NCBI GenBank assembly: GCA_032718565.1
Contig: JAVGVS010000290.1
Coordinates: 221,942-285,941, forward strand
Direction of reading: 5' to 3'
Source of the DNA: Distichodus sexfasciatus
Taxonomy: Eukaryota > Chordata > Actinopteri > Characiformes > Distichodontidae
Length of the DNA: 64,000 bases
Below the pieces are notes generated by a model. The model had not been told where the DNA came from. It saw only the letters and a program-made list of their open reading frames with translations, and searched no databases. Positions 38,426-50,123 of the stretch are shown piece after piece (the first letter of the stretch is position 1; each line of letters starts with the position of its first letter). The position numbers and the translations under genes were made by a program.

Positions 38426-39187
38426 ATGAACACAATCAAAACGCTGAAGAACGCATTTGTATGTCTGATTCTGCTTCCACGCTTCCTGGTGGCTGCGCTT
38501 ATGCTGTGTTTCGATTTTCTGTGCGAGAAAACGGGCTTTTATCAAACGAGGGAGAAGAGCAGTGAGACCCTCCGCTCTGCATCTCGGACTCCAACCGCAT
38601 GTTCAGCTGGGAGTCGCTCAAAGCCATTTGGCACGGACACAAACTGGACTTTCTGAAATCGGCGCTGTCTCGACACCAGGCGCCCAACAGCGAAGAAAGG
38701 CTCCCGGAGGACCCAAACGGAGCCGGATTCTGGACTACGCGAAAGGCAAGAGGCCGTTGGTTTTAAATTTCGGCAGCTGTACCTGACCGCCGTTCATGAC
38801 GCGTCTGAAGGCGTTCCAGCGGCTCATGAAGCTGTACGCCGACATCGCGGACTCATTACTGGTGTACATAGAAGAAGCGCACCCCTCGGACGGGTGGGTG
38901 AGTTCCGATGCCCCCTAACAAAATCCCCAAACACCGCTCTCTGGAGGATCGCCTGAAAGCGGCACAAGTGATGAGCCGAGAAGTGCCGGGATGCCAGGTG
39001 GTGGCCGACAACATGGACAACTCGTCTAACAGCGCGTACGGAGCTTATTTCGACAGACTGTACATCATAAGGTGAAGGAAGGTTGTTAATAAGGCGGCTA
39101 GACCAGAGGGCTATCGGAATATCCGGAACTGAAAATTGGCCTGACCAGTATAGAAATCAATTTCAGCGAACGGAGGGACGTTGTTAG
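38426..39187 (+). CDS. dio3: Iodothyronine deiodinase 3 (selenoprotein), frame broken as given
   Basis: Dio3 removes the inner-ring iodine of T4 and T3, inactivating thyroid hormone at the membrane. It is a single exon. The N-terminal membrane anchor is clear (CLILLPRFLVAALMLCFDFL), and the thioredoxin-like core has its active site at GSCT-Sec-PPFM, the Sec codon being TGA 38784-38786. Downstream LVYIEEAHPSDGW, HRSLEDRLKAAQ and NSAYGAYFDRLYII are classic Dio3. The frame changes four times: about -1 near 38540-38565, -1 near 38700-38725, +1 at about 38912-38922 and +1 near 39118. An extra TGA stands at 39073. The last 35 codons are also less conserved, with GGRGPEGY reduced to AARPEGY. The shifts cancel overall. 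This is either uncorrected sequencing error or a young pseudogene; the intact SECIS favours the first, the altered C-terminus the second. A dio3a/dio3b assignment is not possible here. Confidence 0.88.
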
Positions 39188-39534
39188 AGTTCATGTGTAA
39201 TTTTACTGAGCAAAAATAAAGAGAGGCACTAATGGAAAGCTGCTATTTCTGGGATGGAAACAATTTGTTAGTTCTTTAAGAGGATGTTTTAACAAAACAA
39301 AAGTTTTCCCCAGTTGTGTTTTTTTTTTCTTTTTCTACCAGGCATCTTGTAAGGAGTCATTGTGTAATTGTACCTCCTTTTTTTTTTTTTTTTAAACTTC
39401 TAATGTGATTGCGTACTTTTTCACCATCAGTTTCTAAGTACAACAGTTGTTGTAGACTAGTTGTCATCTGCGAGTCTGTTAACTCATGTGCGCGCCGGTA
39501 CTGGAGCTGGAGTTCACGTACATTCACTGTAGTT

Positions 39535-39612
39535 CTTTGTATTGAAAAGTTGTGAAGGTCGATTTTAAAACGGTTCTAACCAGAAAAATCGGCACTGATA
39601 TTTTTAAATACG
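39535..39612 (+). promoter_or_regulatory. dio3: SECIS element of dio3
   Basis: It holds the non-Watson-Crick quartet GTGA (39552-39555) against TGAT (39596-39599). A stem of GGTCGATTTT pairs with AAAATCGGC plus flanking bases and includes a G-T wobble. An unpaired AAAA (39567-39570) follows, then a mini-stem GGTT/AACC, which makes it form 2. A lower helix pairs GTATTGAAAAGTT with AACTT-like complement around 39600-39612. It recruits SECISBP2 and eEFSec to recode the TGA. It lies about 350 bases after the likely stop. Confidence 0.8.
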
Positions 39613-40187
39613 AGAGGACGTGGAAGTGAATCTGCGTAGCCTATATTTTTTCCATTACATTGTAAATTATTCCTTTTTACCAAATACATTTTATAATAAA
39701 ACATGTACAAGCTTTGTTGGAGAGATTTCGTTAAAAACCAGATAAGCTTTGGGTGTTCTATTACTAACATCATCATTCACATCGCCTTCTTTCTCTCTCT
39801 CACACACACACACACCACACACACCCCCACACACAAACACGTCCCTTATGAGGCACTGTGAACCTGTTTGTGGTTGTAGTATGTGTTAGACATGCTGTTA
39901 TACTGTAATACATGTTGTTTTCTAGTGGCATCTTATTAATCCTTCTGCCATGTGTCAGTGTTGTGAGCGTGGGATATGAATGTGTACTGGTGCTCCACTG
40001 ATTATTTAATGGATTGAATGGAATATTCATTCACAGTATCCAGACCAATCCTTCACTTTTCCTTTCCATGTAGTATAGTTTTTCTTAGTCAAACAAAACA
40101 CACCTGCACTGTAGCATTCATCATCATTTGTAGTCTGTGTGTGGCAAGTTCTAATAATTGCATCTTTTAACAAGTGATGAAGCCAAG
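39613..40187. other. Downstream flank of dio3
   Basis: AT-rich sequence with a short (CA)n run at about 39800-39840. No gene seen. Confidence 0.4.
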
Positions 40188-40427
40188 CCCGGCGGCAGGC
40201 GAGTGGTAGCTGCTGCCTCACAGCGAGAAGGTCCTGGGTTTGAGCCCCGGGTCGGCCAGAGGGCCTTTCTGTGTGGAGTTTGCATGCTCTCCTGTGTTCG
40301 CATGGGTTTCTCTCTGGGTGCTCCAGTTTCTCCCACAGTCCAAAAGCATGCAATATAGGTTAATTGGTGACTCTAGATTGGCCCCGTGGGGTGTGAATGA
40401 GAGTGTGTTTGTGCCCTGCACCAACCT
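40188..40427 (+). repeat. SINE family A copy, 3' truncated
   Basis: It begins CCCGGCGGCAGGCGAGTGG and keeps the GGTTTGAGCCCC box, the CTTTCTGTGTGGAGTTTGCA block and TAGGTTAATTGGTGACTC, but lacks the (GAAT)n tail. Six short ORFs overlapping it in several frames are artefacts. Confidence 0.8.
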
Positions 40428-43090
40428 CTAAATTGGCAAAAGTAAAAAATGGTAGACTGGCAAAATATGTCCCAACAATTTGTAGAGAGTATACGTCTCT
40501 CTGCATTATCTCATTTGCATTCATTTTATAAGTTAACGTCATCATATGGATTGTGGATTTCACGACAGCTGCTATTCTGTGTTTCTTAAGCAGTTTTCCA
40601 AGTGTTCTCACCCTACAGACCATAGTTCATTTGAATTCAAAGAACATTTGTTTGATTCAGTGTTGACTTATTGTTTTCCACCATAGTCAGGACCCATCTT
40701 ATTTATTTTTCCTTGCTCCATATGTGCATTGGTTTATTTTTATCACTAGATATGTCATTTAGTTCATAATAGTAGCCATTTTTAAATTTATTTTTCACAA
40801 ATAGTTATCAATACGAAAGGGAAAGATAATGAATATAAGAGATTGGAAGAGATAGTGAATCAAGTATATTACTCACATTCTACTTCATATAACATTTGTC
40901 ACCTTGTGACAAAAACAGCAGTTCTATTTAACATATAAGAACATTGGGTTTGAGCACACTAAATTCAAGCACTGAATTTAGGCTGCAAATCCCAGTTTGA
41001 AAACTTGAATCTTTGTGTGCAGATTAAAGATAATATATCTCTTTATTAAATGTAAAGTGCATTTTATCTATTTTTTCCAAATAAAAGATTATTTGGATAT
41101 CCACAGTAGACTTTGTAGAATATCTAAGCTGCTATAATATTTGATAATGACCATTTACTCTAACTGAATAAAAATTCACAGACAATGTTCAGCATAAACA
41201 GGACTGAAATGTCATCAGTTCTTAAATAAATGTAAACACACAACTGAATATTTCTTTTTAATAATTTAGGCCTGTTAAGGTAGTAAACACTGTGTCCATA
41301 TGGCATGTGTATATGAAATCTAATTTTTGACAAGAGACAGCAATACAGGAACTAAAACTAAATAAGTAAGTTATTGCTTGATAATTACTTTTTGGCTGTA
41401 AAGATTATAGTTGTATGTCAAGTTCAAAATGTAAGTTACCCGTATTAATATTAAAAACCTATTTTTTGCCAAGGAACCTAGAAGTTTTCAATGCCAGGAA
41501 GGAAAGGAAGTAATTATTTTCTAGAATAATTACTTATATTTTAAAAGACACACACACTAATGTACTCTCTCTTTGTTGTATGTGCACTAACTTCAGATGT
41601 TCCCTATCAGGGTTTGTTAAGGTGTGACAGTAGCTGGCGGTAAGTTGGATGACAGTTGTTGATTTAAGTCTAGCTTAAAGAACAGTTATGGATAAGAATG
41701 TCTATTATATATCTACGTGCACAGAATAGAGAAGTCCCTTGTTCAATAGTCAATAAGTTGTCAGGATTGACTTTCAGCCTTCACTGCTCTCTCAATCTGT
41801 CCATTTTAGCATTTAGTGTTACTATAAGGCCATTTCCACGGGTTTTTATGATTGGTATTCACATGTCATCCTGCTTATTAGTATGAGAAGTCATTTTAGG
41901 AAAGGCTGCACTTCACAGCTCTTGTCTTGCACCATAAGCTGCTATCACTGTTTCTCGTTGCCTGGTTACTGTTTGTCCTAGAGACTGAAAGCATTTTTGA
42001 TTTGTTCGTTTCTTCCCAGGCTGATGAAACTCCTGCAGATACTCGCCTCCATATAAATCTTTTCTACATGTCATTCCTTTCTGTTTTTTTCCTTCCACAA
42101 TCATACCACTTTCACCACTTAGCATTCGCGACTGGTTCCAAGCCTTCTGATGTCTTGTCATTAACTAAGAAACAGAAGCAAAGTATGTCATTTTTAAATA
42201 AGATTATTTTGTGTTCCTTCTGATGATGGTAATAATGAACATTTTACACCATCCTTTTTATGTGCAAGAGTGAGAGGAAGCAGCCTTTAAATGGAACACA
42301 GCGAAGCAAAAGACTTGAAAATTGAATCATCCGTTTGTAGATTTTATTTGGCAAAATTGTCTTTACAATGGCTTTAGGATTGACAGCTTAATCACAGCAT
42401 GAACTATTCATGCCAGTTAGATTTGTCTTGTGGTGTAGAGAAAATAAATATTTTAAGATTATTTTTGTTGCATTGAGAATTTCTACCTGTTGCAATCCTT
42501 ACACTTATTTATTTCATAAAACTCTAACTTCCGGCAATGTCTCCCCTTCCCCCTAAATGCCATCTGTGAGATTCTGGGATACTTGGTATTCAGGGTTTGT
42601 TGATGTAAGTGATTGTTAAATTAATCCTTGTTGCATTAGCCACAGAGGCAGTGCCAAGGGAACCCAGTTCAATGTTTTAAAAACATTATTCTCATTACGG
42701 CTCTTAAAAAAGAGAATTAGCATCAAGGCTAAGCTTTTGGTGCTCTGGCTATTGTTGTTGATGCATTAAACATCAGTTCTCAGAGAACAACAATCTAGAT
42801 GGGCTCTAGCCATGATTGCCTGCTTTATTGAAACACAAAGCACTCTTTTGGCATTCTTCCACTGAATACAAGGTCTCGTGATTCAAGCCTTCTTGATTAA
42901 ATTACTGTTCACAGAAAGTGATGTTTTGATTGTGAGGTGATGTGAGCTTGAAACTTCTTTTTATGATGCTTCATGCTCAAACCATGTTAGATAAATAATA
43001 GCCCAATTTCAAAATGAACTATATTGCCCACAACATTGAGCCTCACATTTTACAATGTTAGATCTGAAACAGGTTTACGGTGATTAAAAA
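40428..43090. other. Intergenic DNA
   Basis: AT-rich; no gene or named repeat. Confidence 0.4.
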
Positions 43091-43880
43091 TGGGAGTGAA
43101 AAGTTGGTTTACACATTCTGCACGGAAGGGGAAACGGCATTCCGCATTTTCAAAGACAACCATCATTCATTCGAAGATCCGCACTGAAAATAAAACTGTA
43201 GACTTGTGTCAGATGAGGACATTGCACAGTGCCTGGCAGCCTGCTAGTTCACAGGGACAGAGACGTGCAAGGACGGAGGCTCTCTGTAACAGCTGATTAG
43301 ATTACCGTGCTGGAGCTGCGGAAAAGCTTTGCTCTGCCACCCAGGCACTAACCCCGTCTGCACTCTCCCTCGCCCGCATCATCCAGTTGAGCTCTCCCAA
43401 AGCAATTTCCCTCACAGTCTAACAACGCCCCCCTGCAGGCAATTTCGACCCTCCTACAGCCGTGGAGCTGTAGAGTTTTCACGCAGCCTGAAGTCTGCGT
43501 GTAAAATGTCTTATCTGTGTCCTCTGGTTCCACACATACTTCTAGCATATCTATCACCTGCCCTTTCTTCTTCTTTCATTGAAATATTAGTACGGGTAGA
43601 ACTTGAAAACGGATGGTAATTTATGCAGAGACTGTTGTCCCCACGCTTGCACGCCTCAGGGCGTGTATGTGCGTGTGGGTGGGAATAGCATCCTGAGGGG
43701 GTGGAATAGTCAAGAGACACACACGTCACCGGTTACGCTTCCAGCCAGTGGGATTCCGGGAGCTCAGGAACACGTGCATTTCTGCAAAACAGAAGTGAGA
43801 ACCCGGGGCTTTTTTTTGTGTGTGTGCTTAGACTGTAATTCTTTAGCAAAGTCACCTTTTTAAACATGTAAGTTCGGAAA
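43091..43880. other. GC-richer, CpG-containing segment without a recognised gene
   Basis: This segment stands out from its AT-rich surroundings. Several overlapping ORFs on both strands (43090-43863) are open mainly because of composition, and none has a known domain. It could be a distal regulatory element or the 5' end of a non-coding transcript. Confidence 0.3.
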
Positions 43881-44195
43881 ATACGTGGGTAATGTGAAAA
43901 TTACGCACTTGCAAATGCGTTATCACAGTGGATCGTGAGTTTGTAGTATTTATCTTGGGGGTTTGGACAGTCGTGTGTGAGAGAGCGACAAGAAAAGACA
44001 GCGGTTCATTCAAGGGAAGTTCATCTGCACACTTGTCTTGCAGACGGCGGTTCTAAAAATTAGGCAATATTGCCCGGGACACTAAACCTGTAGCCCCAAA
44101 ATCAGCCCTTCAAAACCATGTTTAAGTTGATTCTGTCGAAATCTGACGATTTTTTTTTGGCCAGCGGTCAGACGCAAAGATCAAACTGAACAAAC

Positions 44196-44226
<31 letters not shown>

Positions 44227-44227
44227 T

Positions 44228-44258
<31 letters not shown>

Positions 44259-45180
44259 GTAGGATCGTTATTAGTGGCTGTGCGCCGCACTATTCTGTCC
44301 TCGTGTGGAGCAAGGTTATGTGCTGACAGGTGCCGTATAGGGATGACACTATTTCTTTAGTCTTCTTTTCTTATTCATTCTTTCTTTTTGTAAAATACAG
44401 TTTTCTCTGCTTCTCTCTTAACTCTCGGGCTTTTATTCTCACTGCCGCCTTTGCGGTTTGCGCGGTGCCTGGATTTTTATCAGCGACAGCTCAGAGCCTC
44501 CAGACTTTAATCTGTGCTCGGCAGTGCGAGTTTTGACCAAAGTTACATCTATTACTGTATTATATAAGTGAGAAAATGCAATCTAGATTGTACGCTCTAA
44601 AAAATAAAACAGTATGTCAACAAAGAAAAATTAAGGCAATGTTTTGCATCAAGCCTTTTGAGTTATGCCAACTTTGCAGGCTACTAGAATTGCACTGATA
44701 CAACGCAATGCTTTAATAGAGTAAAAAGCAATAAAAAGTATTGTGAATTTAACTTTTCAGACACAGTACAAAAGCACGTCTAAGCAACATACTTAATAAA
44801 CGTATTTAAAACATAAACTGTTTTAGGTTGACTGCATAAAATCAAGTTGTCCATATTCAAAGAAAAGAAAATGTAGATTTGTTTAATAATTATTTTCTAT
44901 TAACTTCTTACATTACATTGTTCTTGATAATAATATTTTTTATCACAACTCATGTTAAAATAAGAATCTAACACTTAGATGAATGGTGCGCATGTAGTGC
45001 TTAGCAATCAAAATATTATGGTATTATTTTATGCATTATTTTGAAATGTGATTTCACAACACATCTTATTATACTCAAAGGGTAAATTGTGAGACTCTGT
45101 TTGAAGCACAGTGTGGCAAACTAGTCAACAATGCAAACATACCCAAAAACATTCAATTTAAAAATAGTGCAAAATACACA
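43881..45180. other. Intergenic DNA with a tetranucleotide repeat
   Basis: Apart from the (ATTT)n run at 44196 and a mildly GC-rich patch at 44430-44530, nothing is recognised. Confidence 0.4.
44196..44258. repeat. (ATTT)n microsatellite
   Basis: About fifteen tetranucleotide units with one interruption at 44224-44228. Confidence 0.95.
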
Positions 45181-45452
45181 GCATATTATCAATATTTTTA
45201 TTCTCATATTCATCAAATGAAGTGAAATCATATCTATGCAAATGTTATTTCCACAACTTTAACAAAAACACCATCAACAGAACATAAAGTTACAGAGCAG
45301 CAAGTGATTATTTCTACAAAGTGTTCAATGCAAAGAGCAAAAAAATATTCAAATAAAATACAGGGTGTATCCTGAAGCTATTTCAGGAAAAAACGTATAC
45401 ATTCCTGTTTGTAACCAGATAAAAACTAAAGATGGCAACACAGATAGAGCAG

Positions 45453-45623
45453 TTAGAAGATACTGTTTTTGGGCCTCATTACTTTTGAGCTGGCTTTTTG
45501 ATCATCAAGTTCAAGAAGCAGCTTCTGAAATACCTCAAATGAGAACTTCATCTGCTTGGGGTAGGTGAGGTTAGGAGCATATACAGTATTTTGCCCATCA
45601 CTGAGGCACAGGATCTGGTGACA
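45453..45623 (-). other. Possible terminal coding exon, unidentified
   Basis: On the minus strand a 56-codon open stretch encodes a balanced, protein-like sequence (for example YPKQMKFSFEVFQKLLLELD) ending at TAA 45453-45455. About 250 bases further on is an AATAAA signal (45196-45202, read on the minus strand). The only in-frame acceptor is a CACCAG at about 45617 without a good pyrimidine tract, and upstream exons were not found. I do not recognise the protein. It may be a real last exon, a decayed retrocopy or chance. Confidence 0.2.
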
Positions 45624-46603
45624 TCAGTTCCCTGCAGAATCTTTAAATTACTGAAGTTAGTGGTTGTTTTGTTTTCCTTTTTAACTACAGTAACATTCAG
45701 TGTTTTATTAGCTTACAAACTGTGTTCTGAGTAAATGCAAGCATGAAATCACTGCCTTTCACTTAGTATTTGTCTGTCTGCTGGTCAGTTGGACTATGAC
45801 AGATTAACAAGAATGCCAACTGTTTAGCTCCTTATATCAACATTCAACAAGGCCACTAAACAGGCAGATTATATTATCATCACCATCATACGAAAAGCTA
45901 CCTATGTTTACAATCTTAAAATATATGTTTGGAAAAACTTGAAGCGCTTTTGTCTTGGAGAAAGACAGAACATGTCCAGGTATGTGAAATGGGCAGGAAA
46001 TTAATAAAATTAAGTTGCCAAATTAATTTAATTAAGTTACTGGAACTTATTTCTTTAGCAATTAACTTAAAATATATATAATATATAAGTTCAGTTTAGT
46101 AACAATATTATGCTGTGATAAATAGGTATACTTTATGTGTCATCATCTTGGAAAAAAAAAGGCTTGCATCGTAAAACTTGATTTTATATCTCACAAAATA
46201 CATATATTTAAGTAATGACTAAAGGTCATCTGAATTAGTTTAGTTTTAGAGTGTATTACTCTTCTTAATTGTTTGTTAAATTGCATAGTTTCTAAACAGT
46301 AGAAAGAAACTGTAAAGAAAAAGTCTTTTTATTCAATATCCAAAAGGCCAGTAATATAATTAGTGCTGATTCTCATTTCAGCTCTCATAATTTGAGCAGC
46401 CAAGTATAAGAAACAAAACAAACCTAACAGTTCTCATCAGCGGTTGTAGAATTACACTAAGAGAATACAGACTTGCATTATACACTGTAACACTGATATG
46501 ATGTGGTTCAGTTGAAAATAACAAAGAAATAGATGTAATGGAATAAACAGGAGTCTTCTTAAGTACTAAACAGTTATTCTATTAACAGTTGTAGTTGTAG
46601 TGC
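45624..46603. other. Intergenic DNA
   Basis: AT-rich; nothing recognised. Confidence 0.4.
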
Positions 46604-46834
46604 AGGGGCAGTGAGAGTATAATGGTTAGAGATCTGCTGCAGTGTCACTGGTTCAAATCCCAGATTGGTAAAGGTATCCCTGAGGCATCCGTGAGCAAAG
46701 TAGTGTCCTCAAGTGCTCCCCACATCAGCTGGCCACTGCTCCTTCATAGATTGGTCAAATTTTGTTGTGGTGCACTGAGTCCTATGTTGAGTTTACAATA
46801 ACAAATAATCACTCACTCACTCACTCACTCACTC
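46604..46834 (+). repeat. SINE family B copy with (CACT)n tail
   Basis: The head GTATAATGGTTAGAG and GGTTCAAATCC correspond to A and B boxes. The body matches the 15469 and 62741 copies, and it ends in a (CACT)n run. Diverged by about a fifth by eye. Confidence 0.75.
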
Positions 46835-48544
46835 TTCCACTTTTCAGGACATTTTGCTTATATTTAAAACATTTAAAAATGTTTTACATAGGCCATTATG
46901 ATACCATTTTAAGTTGATTCAATTTGTATTTTGTATAAAAGTAGTTAGTAATTTGTATAAAATCGAACATATATGAGGGTCTTGACATGACATGCATATT
47001 TTTTGACAGATGGCTAAGAAACCGAACACCTAGTGATAGCATTCAGAACATTGTCAGGACAACAGGACAACATTTACACATTATAATTCTTTCCATGTGT
47101 TATATTTGTATAAATTATTTTAATTTAAATTAACTAAAGGACAAAGACTCTTAGCATAAGTTTCACCAAACTGATTGATCCAGCTTTTATCAGTTGCTGT
47201 CCTTCATTAATTTAGGCTAACTTTGCACCGTCTGATTTTTCAAATTAGCTGGACTTATAAAATACTTAATCAGTTTTGACTTAGATCACATTGTATATCA
47301 CAGCAGACAGCAATTGTTTAAGGCCTTTTGTAAATGTTAAATTTGCATACTATTCAGTTGATTGTTTTGCGAAGTATTTCAACATTGTGGCAGTCAGGCT
47401 TTCAAATTAGCGTTTAGCGGACGCTCTTTTCCAGAGCAACTTACAGTGCTTTGTAGTCCATGAGTGTTCTTTATTTAAAATCAGCAACTGTTATTAAACC
47501 AAGTTACCGCCGACTAAGTTTTATGCTTTAATGAAAACGGGTTAGAGAAAATGGTACTAAATGGTTTGCTGGCAGAGAAGTTATAATGGGCAGAAAATTA
47601 GCATTATTTAGCGTTAAACTTTGTGCAGTGCTGCTGTTTACATAAATCCACTTAATTGTATAATTTACATTTGTAATTTTGTTGATTACAAAAATTTTTA
47701 CATTTAATTTTCAGTGCTCTTGATGCTTAAGGCAGTGCACAAAACAATAGGGCAATTCAAGAGTGCAGGGAAAAAATCCACTTATTCCAAGTAGTAGTGA
47801 TATAATGAAACATGGGTGACCAGCGGCTATGCATTTCCTAGTAGAAGGGAGAGGACATGTTGTCCTTTAAAGGAGTGAAGCGTAGATAACAAATTCCCTA
47901 TTTATCTGACTGTTAATCGGCTTGCCTGCAACATTTCCTAATTATTCTTAGAACACTTTTCTTCAAAAGCACAGGAACCTTTTGTGTTCTAGCCAAGGCA
48001 GAAGTGAACTGGCATGAGACAGATAATACGCCTTTTCACTCTGTGCTTTCGCTTTGCGAAATGTTTGGCGGTGCACCCCAATTGAGTTAGACTCGCTTTG
48101 TCTCATTTGAACAATCCTAGCCGAGTCAATTATCCAGGGGCAGCTGAGTACAGTGAGTTTGTGAGGCGGTCAGAGGTGTACCCACACCCCCCTCTCCCCA
48201 AATATCTGTAGGGTCAATGAAATTCAATTTAGCAAAAGCCCCTGTGTCAAAAATGGAGCAGAGGATAACACTTCTTGGTGGAATAATCTAGGCCTAATTT
48301 CAGATGACCACTGCAGTCACGTTCCTACGTGAAGACTGGTTCATTTTTCAGTGAGGGCCGATTGTGAGATTTCTCAGGTTTTTACCTTAAACAGCATTTC
48401 CAACCTGCTAAACCGCTATACCCAAAACATGCACACATACATACAAGTACATATATGTTCTGTGTTCTATTTTGTAAACTTTATTGAATTATTAGAGCAA
48501 TAATTGAAACCCAGACAGGCCTTGCTTTTTACAAATTTGATGTA
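46835..48544. other. Intergenic DNA
   Basis: A fragment at 47408-47450 (AGCGGACGCTCTTTTCCAGA and on) belongs to a very common fish dispersed repeat. No gene is seen. Confidence 0.4.
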
Positions 48545-50121
48545 CAGTGCTGTGAAAAAGTATTTGCCCCCTTCCTGATTTCTTATAGTTTTTGCATGTT
48601 TGTCACACTTAAATGTTTCAGATTGTCAAACAAATTTAAATATTAGACAAAGATAACCCAAGTAAACACAAAATGCAGTTTTTAAGTGATGATTTTATTT
48701 ATTAAGGAAGAAAAACTATCCAAACCTACGACGTACATGACCCTATGTGAAAAAGTAATTGCCCCCTAAACCTAATAACTAATTGTGCCACCTTTAGCAG
48801 CAACAACTGCAATGAGTCTTTTACAGCGCCATGGAGGGATTTTGGCCCACTCTTCTTTGCAGAATTGTTTTAATTCAGCCATATTCGAGGGTTTCCAAGA
48901 ATGAACCGCCTTTTTAAGATCATACCACAGCATCTCAATTGGACTCAGGTCCAGACTTTGACTAGGCCACTCCAAAACCTTCATCTAGTTTTTTTAAGCC
49001 ATTCAGAGGTGGACTTGCTGGTGTGTTTTGGATCATTGTGCTGCTGCAGAACTCAAGTGCGCTTCAGCTTGAGGTCACGCACATTCTCCTTCAGGATTTT
49101 TTGGTGGACGACAGAATTCATGGTTCCATCAATCACAGCAAGTCGTCCAGGTCCTGAAGCAGCAAAGCAGCCCAAAACCATCATACTACCACCACCATGT
49201 TTGACTGTTGGCATGATGTTCTTTTTCTGAAATGCTGTGTTACTTTTACGCCAGATGTAACGGGATGCACACCATCCAAAAAGTTCAACTTTTGTTTCAT
49301 CAGTCCACAGAATATTGTCCCAAAAGACTTGGGGTTCATCAAGGTGTTTTTTGGCAAAAGTAAGACCAGCCTTTATGTTCTTTTTGGTCAGCAGTGGTTT
49401 TCGCCTTGGAACTTTGCCATGCATGCTGTTTTTGCCCAGTCTCTTTCTTATGGTTGAGTCATGAACACTGACCTTAACTGAGGCAAGTGAGGCCTGCAGT
49501 TTTTAGATGTTGTTCTGGGTTCTTTTGTGACCTCTTGAATGAGTCGTGGCTGCGCTCTTGGGGTAATTTTTGTAAGCCAGCCACTCCTAGGAAGGTTCAC
49601 CACTGTTCCATGTTTTCTCTATTTGTGAATAATGGCCCTCACCGTGGTTCGCTGGAGTCCCAAAGCTTTAGAAATGGCTTTGTAACCTTTTCCAGAATGA
49701 TAGATGTCAATTACTTTGTTTCTCGTCTGTTCCTGAATTTCTTTAGATCGCAGCATGATGTCTTCCTTTTTTGGGATCTTTTGGGCTACTTTTTAAGTGA
49801 TCTCTTGATTCAACAGGTCTGGCAGTAATCAGGCCTGGGTGTGGCTGGTGAAATTGCACTCAGATTTCCAAAAAATGTGATTAACCACAGTTACTTTATG
49901 ATTTTACAAGGGGGGCAATTACTTTTTCACATAGGGCCATGTAGGTTTGGATAGCTTTTTTTCCTTAAAAAATAAAATTATCCCTTAAAAATTGCATTTT
50001 GTGTTTACTTGGGTTATCTCTGGCTAATATCTAAATTTGTTTGATAATCTGAAACATTTAAGCGTGACAAACATTCAAAAAAAGAAATCAGGAAGGGGGC
50101 CAACACTTTTTCACACCACTG
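48545..50121 (-). mobile_element. Tc1-like transposon, second family, inactive
   Basis: The ends read CAGTGCTGTGAAAAAG (left) and CAGTGGTGTGAAAAAG (right, read inward), flanked by TA (48543-48544 and 50122-50123). The inverted repeats are about 220 bases. Each carries a second, internal GTGAAAAAGTAATTGCCCCC motif (48747 on the left, about 49912-49936 on the right), an IR/DR arrangement. Length is 1577 bases. Confidence 0.95.
48772..49756 (-). pseudogene. Tc1-like transposase, disrupted
   Basis: On the minus strand it starts MLRSKEIQEQTRNKVIDIYH, with a paired-like DNA-binding domain. It continues through KVPRRKPLLTKKN and WTDETKVELFG (first Asp), then PTVKHGGGSMM, and ends with WPSQSLDLSPIEMLW (catalytic Glu) and AAKGGTISY. 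At least two frameshifts separate these blocks. One lies between the LKLKRT region (about 49060) and the C-terminal block (48984), where the second Asp is expected. It is a different subfamily from the element at 23493. Confidence 0.9.
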
Positions 50122-50123
50122 TA

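Noticed and set aside
38784..38786. TGA in dio3 taken as a nonsense mutation
   Set aside because: It sits exactly at the selenocysteine position of GSCT-Sec-PPF and a SECIS lies downstream; the TGA at 39073 is the abnormal one.
47408..47450. Short conserved-looking motif with AGCGGACGCTCTTTTCCAGA
   Set aside because: It is a piece of a very common fish dispersed repeat, not a conserved regulatory site.
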